A stretch of DNA of 49,067 nt, from assembly GCF_021028955.1 (NCBI RefSeq), contig NZ_JAIWPE010000006.1:1-49067 (forward strand), given 5' to 3'. The notes under the pieces are model-generated. The model did no database searches. It saw only the letters and a list, made by a program, of their open reading frames with translations, and was not told the origin of the DNA. Numbering within the stretch: the stretch's first letter is position 1; each line of letters opens with the position of its first letter. This document shows, one piece after another, positions 8,089 to 15,497 of this stretch. Origin of the DNA: Salipaludibacillus sp. CUR1. GTDB lineage: Bacteria; Bacillota; Bacilli; Bacillales; Salisediminibacteriaceae. Both the position numbers and the translations under genes were made by a program.

Positions 8089-9597
8089 TTATAAAGTGAA
8101 TATTTTAACATTGTTATCTGCGTCCACTCTTATTTCTTTTATCACACATCTAATTATTTTTCTTTTATCACTCATTCTTAATCGGTCATTTTCTAATGAT
8201 AAATAATAGATACTTGCCTTTTCTAATAGGTCTTCAAAAATTGTATAATCTTTTTTTTCTTCAAGTAATTTTGTTTCTAATTCGTGTTTATCAATTAATA
8301 ATTTGTTCTCTTTATCCTTAAGTTCTTTTAACTTATCCCGTACGTCCTCCTCTTGAAAAAAATCCTCATTTGTTAATAAATTTAGTAAGCGGTTTCGACC
8401 AGTTTTTACCCTGTTTAATTCTATACAAATTCGATCTAATTCTTTTTTTTCGTAAGTAAATTGATTGTCTTTAACTTGATCTTTAGCAGCTCCCAACTCT
8501 TTAGGGTTTGTAAGCCATATTTTTAATTCTTTCCATACATCACTATCTAACTGTTCACAATTTATCCGATTCCCACAGCCTTTATTTTTAGCTCCTGCTG
8601 TATTTTTCACATCCGTGTATTCTCTATGATAGGATCCCCAGTTTTTTGCTCTTCTTCCTGTCATGGTATTTCCGCATTCCGCGCATCTAACCAGGCCGCT
8701 TAATAAGTATTCGTGCTTACTGGTCCCTCTCCAGCGTCTTCTAGATTCTTTTAATATTGCTTGAGTATGTTCATACTGTTCTATTTCAATTATTTTAGGG
8801 CAGGGAACCTGAATCCAATCCTCTTCAGGCCTTGCTGTCATTTTTACTTTTTCACTAGATCCATACTTATTAGCAAGCATTCCCTCGGTATTCCAGCGAT
8901 TTTGGAAAAATTCCCCTACATATGCTTTATTCATTAAAATTTGCCTGACAACCTGCCTATGCCACTGCTTCGCATTCCTTTTAGTTGGAATCCCCTGATT
9001 AGTTAAGTATCTAGCTATCCCATTAATTCCTTGAACATCACTTTTAGGAGATGTAAACAGTTCAAAGATCGTACGAACAACACTCGCTTCATAACTATTT
9101 ATAACTAGCTGCTCTTTTTCCTTGTCGTAGTCATAACCGTAGATTTGATAATCCCGTATTACTTTTCCTTGCCTGGCCTTCTGGATACGGCCACGACTCA
9201 TACGTTCCGTAATCTTTTTCTTTTCAAACTCCGCTATAGCCCCTCGAAGCTGATAAAAAAGCATCCCTTCTGGAGTCCTTTGATATTCACCGTTAACAAA
9301 CACTAGCTCCACTTTTTTCTCAATTTCTTCGGATACTATAAGCTGATTCATGAGCTTTCTCGAAAGCCGGTCAGGGTCCAGACAAACAACTTTACTCAAA
9401 AGCCCCTCCCGTAAATCATGTCGCAGCTTGTTTAACGCAGGACGATCGAGGAACTCTCCTGAGAGCCCCCGATCCACGTATTCTATCACCTCACTAGTCT
9501 GTGCTTTCTCCCTGCAGGCCCTCAGCTGTTGCTCCAGGCTGTACCCGCTTCTCGCCTGTTCCTCCGTCGATACTCGAGCGTAAATTCCGATTGTCAT
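8089..9597 (-). CDS. Large serine recombinase, SpoIVCA-like (sigK element excision)
   Basis: A 502-aa site-specific recombinase. The N-terminal resolvase domain has the catalytic Ser in YARVSTEEQ (about residue 10) and conserved Arg in DPDRLSRKL. A recombinase domain follows (about 165-270), then a zinc ribbon with CAEC near 310 and later CGNRINC, then a C-terminal coiled coil (about 380-460). Size and layout match SpoIVCA, which excises skin from sigK in the mother cell. Its position, next to and co-oriented with the broken sigK gene, supports the same role. Start ATG 9597 has AAGGAGC upstream but overlaps another small reading frame. Confidence 0.9.
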   Translation of the reverse strand: MTIGIYARVSTEEQARSGYSLEQQLRACREKAQTSEVIEYVDRGLSGEFLDRPALNKLRHDLREGLLSKVVCLDPDRLSRKLMNQLIVSEEIEKKVELVFVNGEYQRTPEGMLFYQLRGAIAEFEKKKITERMSRGRIQKARQGKVIRDYQIYGYDYDKEKEQLVINSYEASVVRTIFELFTSPKSDVQGINGIARYLTNQGIPTKRNAKQWHRQVVRQILMNKAYVGEFFQNRWNTEGMLANKYGSSEKVKMTARPEEDWIQVPCPKIIEIEQYEHTQAILKESRRRWRGTSKHEYLLSGLVRCAECGNTMTGRRAKNWGSYHREYTDVKNTAGAKNKGCGNRINCEQLDSDVWKELKIWLTNPKELGAAKDQVKDNQFTYEKKELDRICIELNRVKTGRNRLLNLLTNEDFFQEEDVRDKLKELKDKENKLLIDKHELETKLLEEKKDYTIFEDLLEKASIYYLSLENDRLRMSDKRKIIRCVIKEIRVDADNNVKIFTL

Positions 9598-9697
9598 GAT
9601 GTTCTGGTTGCTCCTTCCTGTAAAGTTCTTTCAAATAGTGGTAAACATTTGAACGAGCTTTTTTCGAAAGATCCCCTTCTATGATGCGTATGTTCAC
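9494..9697 (-). CDS. Small ORF overlapping the recombinase start (67 aa, unknown)
   Basis: GTG 9697 has a near-perfect AGGAGGG eight bases upstream, a better site than that of the recombinase. The first 34 residues are basic and lie before the recombinase start; the remaining 33 codons overlap its first 104 bases in another frame. No known domain was recognised. It could be a small helper such as a directionality factor, or a translated leader that couples translation to the recombinase. Real translation is likely from the binding site, but function is unknown. Confidence 0.5.
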   Translation of the reverse strand: MNIRIIEGDLSKKARSNVYHYLKELYRKEQPEHHDNRNLRSSIDGGTGEKRVQPGATAEGLQGESTD

Positions 9698-9716
9698 GGA
9701 CTTTTCCCTCCTCGCA

Positions 9717-10106
9717 CTAACCTATGTAGTGAGGGAATTGTCCCATGCGCTCTTTTGACATTAGAACTTCGTTTTCAATACACCGTGCGGCATAGGTTGC
9801 CAGTTTTGTGCCTTTCCCTGACGAATAGCTTTCTATGGCCTTTATAAGACCGATCGTACCGATGGAAATAAGGTCTTCCGTGTCTTCTCTCGTGTTTTCA
9901 AACTTCTTGACGATGTGTGCCACCAAACGCAAGTTATGTTCAATTAGCAGATTACGGGCGTGTTCGTCTCCTTCTTTCATCAGTTCAATGTATTTCTTTT
10001 CTTCTTTTTGGCTCAGCGGCTGCGGAAACGCATTGTTTTTAACAAACGAGACAAATACAAGCAATTCTTTGATAAAGTGCGTGACGGCTGCCAGAATAGT
10101 TGACAT
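9717..10106 (-). pseudogene. sigK: sigK 5' half (pro-sigma-K N-terminal part, interrupted by the element)
   Basis: This is spoIVCB, the N-terminal part of the late mother-cell sigma factor. Residues 1-20 form the hydrophobic pro-sequence cut by SpoIVFB (cleavage expected between Ser20 and Phe21, before [11 protein letters not shown]). Then come region 1.2 and 2 motifs: [54 protein letters not shown]. After Met116 the match to SigK stops; 13 unrelated residues and a TAG follow. Regions 3 and 4 are absent from the window. ATG 10106 has an AAAGGAGGGGG site. The gene should be rebuilt by excision during sporulation rather than being dead. Confidence 0.92.
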
Positions 10107-10138
10107 GCTTTCACACCCCCTCCTTTGCTTCGTTTTCT

Positions 10139-10147
10139 ATGTATATG
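10139..10147 (-). promoter_or_regulatory. Candidate sigma-E/sigma-K type -10 element of sigK
   Basis: CATATACAT on the minus strand, about 33 bases before the sigK ATG, resembles the CATA-nnnT -10 consensus used by sigma-E and sigma-K. The -35 is not clear. Known sigK genes are transcribed by these factors in the mother cell. Confidence 0.45.
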
Positions 10148-10187
10148 CCCATCTCAGCATGAGAGTGTCTGTCTTATTAAAATAGGA

Positions 10188-10217
10188 TTGTAAGGCGCTT
10201 ACATACAAGGTTATGAT
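10188..10217 (+). promoter_or_regulatory. Candidate sigma-A promoter of the aldo/keto reductase
   Basis: TTGTAA (10188-10193), 18-base spacer, TATGAT (10212-10217), about 40 bases before the ATG. It lies back to back with the sigK control region. Confidence 0.55.
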
Positions 10218-10256
10218 ATACTTGTGAATGAAGTAACTATTTGGAGGAGTGATTAG

Positions 10257-11081
10257 ATGAAGGTGATAACTCTTAATAATGGGGTCACCATGCCTCAGCT
10301 TGGATTTGGAGTATGGCAAGTCGAAGACGAGAAAGCAACACCAGCAGTTATCAAAGCTTTGGAAACCGGTTACCGTTCGATTGATACAGCTATGATCTAT
10401 AAAAATGAACGTGGCGTAGGTAAAGCGATCAGACAAAGCAGCGTGCCAAGAGAAGACCTCTTTCTTACCACAAAAGTGTGGAATGCCGATCAAGGATATG
10501 ACACTACTTTAAAAGCTTTTGATGAGAGTCTCGAGCGCCTCGGTCTGGAATACGTCGACCTTTATCTCATTCACTGGCCGACTCCTGAATATGATAATTA
10601 CGTAGATACATATAAAGCGATGGAGAAGCTGTATAAAGACGGGCGTGTCAAAGCGATTGGCGTCTGTAATTTTGAAATTCACCATCTTCAGCGCCTTTTA
10701 GATGAGTGCGAGGTTAAACCGGTTTTAAATCAGGTGGAATGCCATCCATTTTTAGCCCAGAATGAATTAAAAACTTTTTGCAAAAAACATGACATTTACG
10801 TAGAAGCCTGGAGTCCACTTATGCAGGGCGGCGAAGTTCTGAACCATCCTGTCGTTCAGGGGATTGCCCGGGACCATAACAAAACAGGCGCCCAGATAAT
10901 TATACGCTGGCACCTGCAAAATGACTCAATTGTTATTCCAAAATCAGTGACACCTTCACGAATTGAAGAGAACTTCGATGTGTTTGATTTTGAATTAACA
11001 GATGATGAAATGGAACTAATAAATAATTTAGACCGGGGCATAAGAAAAGGACCGAAACCTGATGAAATGAACGTGAGGTAG
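10257..11081 (+). CDS. Aldo/keto reductase (YvgN-like, AKR5 type)
   Basis: A 274-aa NADPH-dependent carbonyl reductase of (beta/alpha)8 fold. The tetrad is visible: Asp and Tyr in SIDTAMIY-KNE, Lys in LTTKVW and His in LIHWP. The cofactor-binding end IPKSVTPSRIEEN is intact. Relatives reduce methylglyoxal and other small aldehydes; the physiological substrate is not evident. Binding site GGAGGAG seven bases before ATG. Followed by a dispersed repeat whose hairpin may terminate transcription. It lies just outside the sigK element. Confidence 0.93.
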   Translation: MKVITLNNGVTMPQLGFGVWQVEDEKATPAVIKALETGYRSIDTAMIYKNERGVGKAIRQSSVPREDLFLTTKVWNADQGYDTTLKAFDESLERLGLEYVDLYLIHWPTPEYDNYVDTYKAMEKLYKDGRVKAIGVCNFEIHHLQRLLDECEVKPVLNQVECHPFLAQNELKTFCKKHDIYVEAWSPLMQGGEVLNHPVVQGIARDHNKTGAQIIIRWHLQNDSIVIPKSVTPSRIEENFDVFDFELTDDEMELINNLDRGIRKGPKPDEMNVR

Positions 11082-11141
11082 CCCTTAATCAGGGAAAAGT
11101 AAAAATACAAATAAAATAGCGGGATAAACCTCATTAATTAA

Positions 11142-11426
11142 GAGGCTGGGACAAAAGAATAGTAATCATAAAGAAAGCCGAACAAAATTCGAAAATTTTG
11201 TTCGGCTGTTCTTTTTGAGAAAAGGAGTGATTTCAGTCCGCCAGGCGGACGCTTGCCCAGAGGCTTGTCTTCAACTAACTTTCCCGAAGGATTGTTTCGG
11301 GAAAGTGGATCTTCAGACTGCGCTTACTCCCTGTGGCGTCGCCGCCTTCTGTCCTTCAATCAAAAAGCAGAGGATAAAATTATTGTTCGTCCTTTACAAA
11401 CTTGTCTTTAGTTTTGTCTCACCCTC
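11142..11426 (+). repeat. Dispersed MITE-like repeat, copy R1 (inverted termini)
   Basis: Begins GAGGCTGGGACAAAA and ends TTTTGTCTCACCCTC, imperfect inverted termini of about 15 bases. Inside are a long hairpin (AGCCGAACAAAATT with its complement), a conserved CGGACGCTTG block and GGCGTCGCCGCC. Closely related to R3 at 17617-17964. No reading frame of note. Confidence 0.8.
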
Positions 11427-11515
11427 AATTCTCTGGGCTTTCATGCGGGGAAATTATTTAAATATTGTTTTTACTTGACTCGGGAAAAGAGACAGCTTTT
11501 TGATAAACCACGCCT

Positions 11516-12367
11516 TTATTTATAAGGCGATTTATTATTTTCTTTAATTATTTCCATACTTGTTAGTGCCTGTTTAACAGTTGCTTTAATACTCACTTTT
11601 TCAAAGGTTATATCCTGCTGAATGACTGTCATGGCAATGTTTGACCGGACACCAGTGAGGGTAATATATACACCAATAAGATCTAAAGATTTAGTAACCA
11701 TGTTTAAATGTGAGGCTACTATATCATCTATTTTGGGCACTCCTGACAGATCAAAAATCAGTCTGTTAATTTTACGGTCTTTACATTGCTGCAGAGTTTC
11801 ATGCAGCAAATACCGGCCTCTTGATTCATCAATAGCCCCGATAAGCGGACAAATGGCTGTGTTTCCAGTTACATTAATGATAGGAACAGACAATTCATTC
11901 AGCTTTTCATTAAACTTTTCTTCTTTAAGATTTGATAAGGCCACATGGAATTTCAATACTTCTTTAACAGCATACTTAATCTCTTTATTCAGTAAATCAT
12001 GGATATATAAAAGTTCATCCGCTGTAAGATTAAAAATATCCTGGGCTTCTTTTTTGAACATTGTCCATATAGTTTTTGACAAGTCGTAAAGACTGTCAAT
12101 CACAGTTGTGACAGCAACACTGTTCCCCATCAGTTGCTGCTCTTTAATATTTCCAATAAGAGGTGTTAACGGGCGCTTACGTGAAGAGGAGGCTAATAAG
12201 TTTTCCTGAAAGCGATGAAGAAATTGAAAGAATATGTCTCTAAGAGGAGCTGTATCATGGAGGCTTGACATGTCTTCATGGATGAGAACTTTACTAATAA
12301 GTTCATTTTCATTTTCTACTAGGTAATTAACAATGGCTTGGGATATATCTCTTCTTTCTCGAGTCAT
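11516..12367 (-). CDS. RsbR-family stressosome co-antagonist (STAS domain)
   Basis: 283 aa. Residues 1 to about 150 form a helical globin-like RsbR N-terminal sensor; the C-terminal 110 residues form a STAS domain with FDLSGVPKIDDIVASHL and TLTGVRSNIAMTV. RsbR proteins build the stressosome with RsbS and RsbT and tune sigma-B type stress responses. In RsbRA the phosphorylated Thr171 sits in a VDT motif; here the aligned residue appears to be Asp (IDD). No rsbS or rsbT is adjacent, so it is an orphan paralogue like those of B. subtilis. AAAGGAG precedes the ATG. Confidence 0.85.
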   Translation of the reverse strand: MTRERRDISQAIVNYLVENENELISKVLIHEDMSSLHDTAPLRDIFFQFLHRFQENLLASSSRKRPLTPLIGNIKEQQLMGNSVAVTTVIDSLYDLSKTIWTMFKKEAQDIFNLTADELLYIHDLLNKEIKYAVKEVLKFHVALSNLKEEKFNEKLNELSVPIINVTGNTAICPLIGAIDESRGRYLLHETLQQCKDRKINRLIFDLSGVPKIDDIVASHLNMVTKSLDLIGVYITLTGVRSNIAMTVIQQDITFEKVSIKATVKQALTSMEIIKENNKSPYK

Positions 12368-12486
12368 AGTCTTCCAAAAACTCCTTTTAAATAAGACCTT
12401 TAAATCAAAGTGATGTGATTACTAGTGTGGCACAGATTTTTCTCTTATGTAAGAAGTATATTTTTATATACCAGGGAGGATCGGCT

Positions 12487-12861
12487 ATGGAAACAAAAGA
12501 AATTAAGGCTATTAAAGCGACATTGGATATTGTCTGTGGCAAATGGAAAGCAGCTATCTTACTGCTGCTGATGGGAAGAACACTGAGGTTCAGTAAAATT
12601 AAATCAAGCCTGCCTTTAATTAATCATCAGACTCTGATTAAACAATTAAAGGAACTTGAAAAGGACGGTTTAATTGAAAGAAAATCCTATAAAGAGGTAC
12701 CTCCGAGGGTTGAATATTCCGTAACGGAGTATGGAGCTGAATTAGAAGGAATGCTGAAAGAAATGATGGATTGGGGAGAAAAACATTTGGAACTGAATTC
12801 CAGAATCCCTAAAGAAGATGAAATTATTCTTCCGGTAGAAAGAGATAAAACGCACCAGTAA
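12487..12861 (+). CDS. HxlR-family winged-helix transcriptional regulator
   Basis: About 124 aa. The HxlR fold is clear: a single Cys near the start (DIVCGKWKAAILLLL), RFSKIKSSLP, NHQTLIKQLKELEKDGLIERK as helix-turn-helix, then a VPPRVEYSVTEYG wing. The near-N-terminal Cys is used as a redox or electrophile sensor in some relatives such as YodB and HypR. The start at ATG 12487 has AGGGAGG eight bases upstream; a longer frame begins at 12415 without one. Its target is unknown. Confidence 0.9.
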   Translation: METKEIKAIKATLDIVCGKWKAAILLLLMGRTLRFSKIKSSLPLINHQTLIKQLKELEKDGLIERKSYKEVPPRVEYSVTEYGAELEGMLKEMMDWGEKHLELNSRIPKEDEIILPVERDKTHQ

Positions 12862-12869
12862 GAAACGAC

Positions 12870-12962
12870 GGGGATCGGACAAAGGAATAGTGATCATATA
12901 GAAAGCCGAACAAAATTTGAAAATTTTGTTCGGCTGTTCTTTTGAGAAAAGGGGTGAGATCA
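12870..12962 (+). repeat. Dispersed repeat, short copy R2
   Basis: Contains only the 5' part of the R1/R3 family: GGACAAAGGAATAGTGATCAT, then the AGCCGAACAAAATTT hairpin and GAGAAAAGGGGTGA. It lies between convergent genes (HxlR regulator and epimerase) and may serve as a bidirectional terminator. Confidence 0.7.
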
Positions 12963-12976
12963 GCCAGCACAGATTT

Positions 12977-13945
12977 TTATGCCATATTTTCAGCTGCTTC
13001 TGCTAGCTTTGCATAGTTTAAAACTTCTTCTTCATAGGCTGTTTTTTCAAGAATTTCTGCATTTTCAGGATTTGAGAAGTCAATTTCCACACTGGCGCTG
13101 AATTCGTAGGTCGCATTACCACGCAGGCGGATAAAATAATCTCCCTGCCCATCTTTATGGACGAGGCATTGAACCATGCCTCCCGGGTTAAGAACAGTTA
13201 TTTTCTCATCAAACTGGTTCAGCCCCAATAAGCATGAAACGAGGCTGGAAGCTGACATGGCTGTACCGCATGCATTTGTCAATCCTACCCCGCGCTCGAA
13301 CGTCTGAACGAAAACCCGTCCATCAGCCACTTTCTTTAAGAAACTGACATTGACTCCATTTGGCAATACCTTTTTTAACATATTTGCCTTCTCCCCAATT
13401 TGCTTTACGTCAGTTTCATTGACTTTGTCTACCACAGTCACGATATGCGGATTTGGGACACTTAAAGCTGTAAACGTTAAGGACGGGTGCAATTCTTTAA
13501 TCGGCTTATCAATATGTTCCGGCTCATCAGACCTTAAAGGAATCATGTCAGGGCTCAAAGATACGGGTTCAATAGCTACTTCGTATGTCGGAATGTTTTC
13601 AAAGATCTCTTCCACACGGGCCACTTCCAAATCGGCTTTCATTGTTTCAATTATGACCGTATCCCGGCCCATTTTTTCTGTTACATACCTTGCGACACAT
13701 CTTAAGCCATTTCCGCACATTTCAGCTTCTGAGCCGTCTGTATTAAACATGCGCATTCTCGCATCAGCCTGATCGCTGTGTTGTATGAATAATGTGCCGT
13801 CTGAACCGATTAATTTATTTCTCGCAGCAAGCTGCTTTGTAAGCTTCACACGCTCTTCATCTGTAAATGGATATTTTTGATCCATCTCATCAATTATAAT
13901 AAAGTCATTTCCTGATCCATGGCATTTCAAAATGTCAATCTTCAT
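12977..13945 (-). CDS. Diaminopimelate epimerase family protein
   Basis: 322 aa. DapF interconverts LL- and meso-diaminopimelate for lysine and peptidoglycan. Both catalytic Cys are visible: MCGNGLRC about residue 76 and NACGTAMSAS about 228; the N-terminal KCHGSGNDFIIID is typical. The second motif differs from the usual ACGTGA, and the protein has an extra C-terminal 35-40 residues. It shares a minus-strand operon (33-bp gap) with an amidinotransferase-fold hydrolase not related to lysine synthesis. It may be the housekeeping DapF or a related amino-acid epimerase; hence no symbol. Confidence 0.85.
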   Translation of the reverse strand: MKIDILKCHGSGNDFIIIDEMDQKYPFTDEERVKLTKQLAARNKLIGSDGTLFIQHSDQADARMRMFNTDGSEAEMCGNGLRCVARYVTEKMGRDTVIIETMKADLEVARVEEIFENIPTYEVAIEPVSLSPDMIPLRSDEPEHIDKPIKELHPSLTFTALSVPNPHIVTVVDKVNETDVKQIGEKANMLKKVLPNGVNVSFLKKVADGRVFVQTFERGVGLTNACGTAMSASSLVSCLLGLNQFDEKITVLNPGGMVQCLVHKDGQGDYFIRLRGNATYEFSASVEIDFSNPENAEILEKTAYEEEVLNYAKLAEAAENMA

Positions 13946-13977
13946 ACTTTTCTCTCCTATCCAATTCTTATCTCTTT

Positions 13978-15000
13978 CTAATGATAGTAGTTTTCTGGTC
14001 TCATGACAATTCGTTTTTGGGCGGCAGATAAACCCTCATGTTTTTTATACAGCTCTCTTTTTAAAAATGCCGTCATACAATGAATGACCCCCCACCCGTT
14101 GATGATTTCATCCATGTCTGTTTCAAGGACTTCTATTTTATTTTCTTCAAGGAGTTTTTTCGTTTCGGGTGCTCCGGAAGGCATAACGACTTTGCCTGGT
14201 TCTAAAGCTACGAAGTTCATACTCATTCCCTCTTTTAATTCTTTTATATTGTCTAATTCGATTAATTCAATACCTGCTTCCTGCAACTGTCTCGCACATT
14301 CATAAGTAACATGCCGTGGAAAGATCACCATTTTCTTTTTATCGGCCATATTCATAAATCCATCCAGATGAATGGAACCATAGGGAATCTGTGTCTCTAT
14401 AATATTCTTTACTCCGATGTTTTTTAACTCGGTTATAACCTGTCCCGCTCCTGATTTGTTTGTCCGGCTGCCGGTGCCGATAATTACTGTTCCCCTGTCA
14501 ACCCACATTGCACTCGCCCCTTCAAAGTAACCCTCCCCATTAATTGTTTTAATAATAGGGACACCGAGTTCCGCAAGTTTAGCTGCGACCGCTTTTTCTT
14601 CACCGCGGCGTGCCGCAATAGCCGGCCGGCAGACAATCGCTCCTTCAGGGGTCATAAACCTGAGGTCTCTCATAAACATAGCATTCGGTCTGTCCTGCCT
14701 TTGATGACTGATGTAATGTACTTTGACACCGTGTTTTTTATAGAGCGATGCGAGCTGATCCTGCTGATGCCTCGCTCTATCCGGATTTATTGGCGCTTTA
14801 AACCGATAGTCTTTAAAATTAGTTTCCGTTATATTTTCAATTTCATTTCCAGGTCTGTGCATAAGCACAGATTTTAATCTCCCCACTTCTGAATCACAGT
14901 ACCAGTCTCCCCAAAGCTCTTTCATGTCTACTGAAAAAGAAGTCTCTGATGGAAACCAGCGCTCTCCCTGAACCTGCAGTCTGCTTTCGTTCTTTCCCAA
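13978..15000 (-). CDS. Amidinotransferase/arginine deiminase superfamily hydrolase (dimethylargininase-like)
   Basis: About 340 aa with the beta/alpha propeller fold of guanidine-modifying enzymes. Visible residues: MFMRDLRF near the N-terminal third, catalytic His in GSIHLDGFMN and nucleophile Cys in GWGVIHCMTAF. Relatives hydrolyse dimethylarginine or arginine, or transfer amidino groups; the substrate cannot be read from sequence. Start taken as TTG 15000, eight bases after GAAGAGG; a GTG at 15009 would touch that site. It is the first gene of a two-gene operon with the epimerase. Confidence 0.82.
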   Translation of the reverse strand: MGKNESRLQVQGERWFPSETSFSVDMKELWGDWYCDSEVGRLKSVLMHRPGNEIENITETNFKDYRFKAPINPDRARHQQDQLASLYKKHGVKVHYISHQRQDRPNAMFMRDLRFMTPEGAIVCRPAIAARRGEEKAVAAKLAELGVPIIKTINGEGYFEGASAMWVDRGTVIIGTGSRTNKSGAGQVITELKNIGVKNIIETQIPYGSIHLDGFMNMADKKKMVIFPRHVTYECARQLQEAGIELIELDNIKELKEGMSMNFVALEPGKVVMPSGAPETKKLLEENKIEVLETDMDEIINGWGVIHCMTAFLKRELYKKHEGLSAAQKRIVMRPENYYH

Positions 15001-15092
15001 TCGGCACACCTCTTCCTGAAAGAAAATTTTACCAGCTCATTAGTTTTAAAAGTTCAATTATACTTTACAGAACTTCCTCAGACAGAAGGAAA

Positions 15093-15121
15093 AAACCTGC
15101 CATTCTTTAATGACAGGTTTC
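15093..15121 (-). terminator. Terminator of the HesB-like selenoprotein gene
   Basis: Stem AAACCTG-CATT / AATG-CAGGTTT with T-run on the minus strand, 21 bp past the stop. Confidence 0.8.
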
Positions 15122-15141
15122 TTTCTTGCAAATTTATTTAT

Positions 15142-15426
15142 TTAACAGCAGTCACTTTCGTTTCCTTTCAGGACTAAACCGCCGCCCTGAGGTGTTTCCT
15201 GGTACTCAAGTGCCATGCCGCCTGTCTGGCCGTGAATATGCTTATCAAAGGCAACTTTGATACCGTTAACTTCTTCCACTACATCATCTTCTGTTGGCTC
15301 ATCCAGAGCCAATCCCAGCTGGGGACCGCCTCAACCCATGCCGGCAATAAAAATCTTGATGTTCGATGCGTTGTGTTCATTCAGGATCCCCTGAATATAA
15401 CCTTTTGCTTTGTCAGAAATATTCAT
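15142..15426 (-). CDS. HesB/IscA-like probable selenoprotein (in-frame UGA = Sec32)
   Basis: A 94-aa protein of the HesB/IscA Fe-S assembly family, readable only if one TGA (15333-15331) is decoded. The frame on both sides is coherent: IFIAGMG-(TGA)-GGPQLGLALDEP, and the end is ESDCC-stop. HesB-like selenoproteins with Sec in this GxG-U-GGP position are an established family; other members have Cys. A 7-bp hairpin sits 19 to 37 nt after the UGA (see next entry). GAGGTG precedes tandem ATGs; 15426 gives the better spacing. An ordinary nonsense mutation is the alternative. The selA/B/C/D genes are not in the window. Confidence 0.85.
15294..15330 (-). promoter_or_regulatory. Candidate bacterial SECIS element
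   Basis: Directly after the UGA the minus strand folds into a stem TTGGCTC / GAGCCAA (15312-15306 with 15300-15294) with a five-base loop TGGAT. The loop G lies 27 nt after the UGA, inside the 16-37 nt window known for bacterial SECIS, and is the second loop base, as in the consensus. A lower palindrome CCCAGCTGGG lies between UGA and this stem. Confidence 0.75.
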
Positions 15427-15497
15427 CATTTCACCTCAATTAAAAATACATTTAAAGGTATTTTAACAAGATCTAAGGTGAAATACAAAATTTCTGC

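Larger units (their letters stand above)
1..9758. mobile_element. Skin-like sigK intervening element (right part, left end outside window)
   Basis: The right end is set by the loss of SigK homology at codon 116 (9759-9761). The SpoIVCA-like recombinase sits just inside. The sigK 3' half would have to lie to the left on the same strand, and none is found in 1-9716, so the stretch up to the left edge is inferred to be within the element. Cargo: lanthipeptide cluster, AAA remnant, recombinase. By eye it is more AT-rich than the DNA right of 10.2 kb. The exact crossover bases need the other junction. Confidence 0.78.

Noticed and set aside
9717-10106. sigK 5' half as a simple dead pseudogene
   Set aside because: Pro-sequence, binding site and promoter-like element are intact and a SpoIVCA-like recombinase is adjacent, so a programmed rearrangement is more likely.
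11142-11426. Palindromic repeats as a CRISPR array
   Set aside because: Copies are kilobases apart, differ in length and have no regular spacers.
15331-15333. TGA read as a nonsense mutation (HesB pseudogene)
   Set aside because: The stop falls exactly on the known Sec position, the only defect in the frame, and a SECIS-like hairpin follows. Kept as probable selenoprotein, with the alternative noted.
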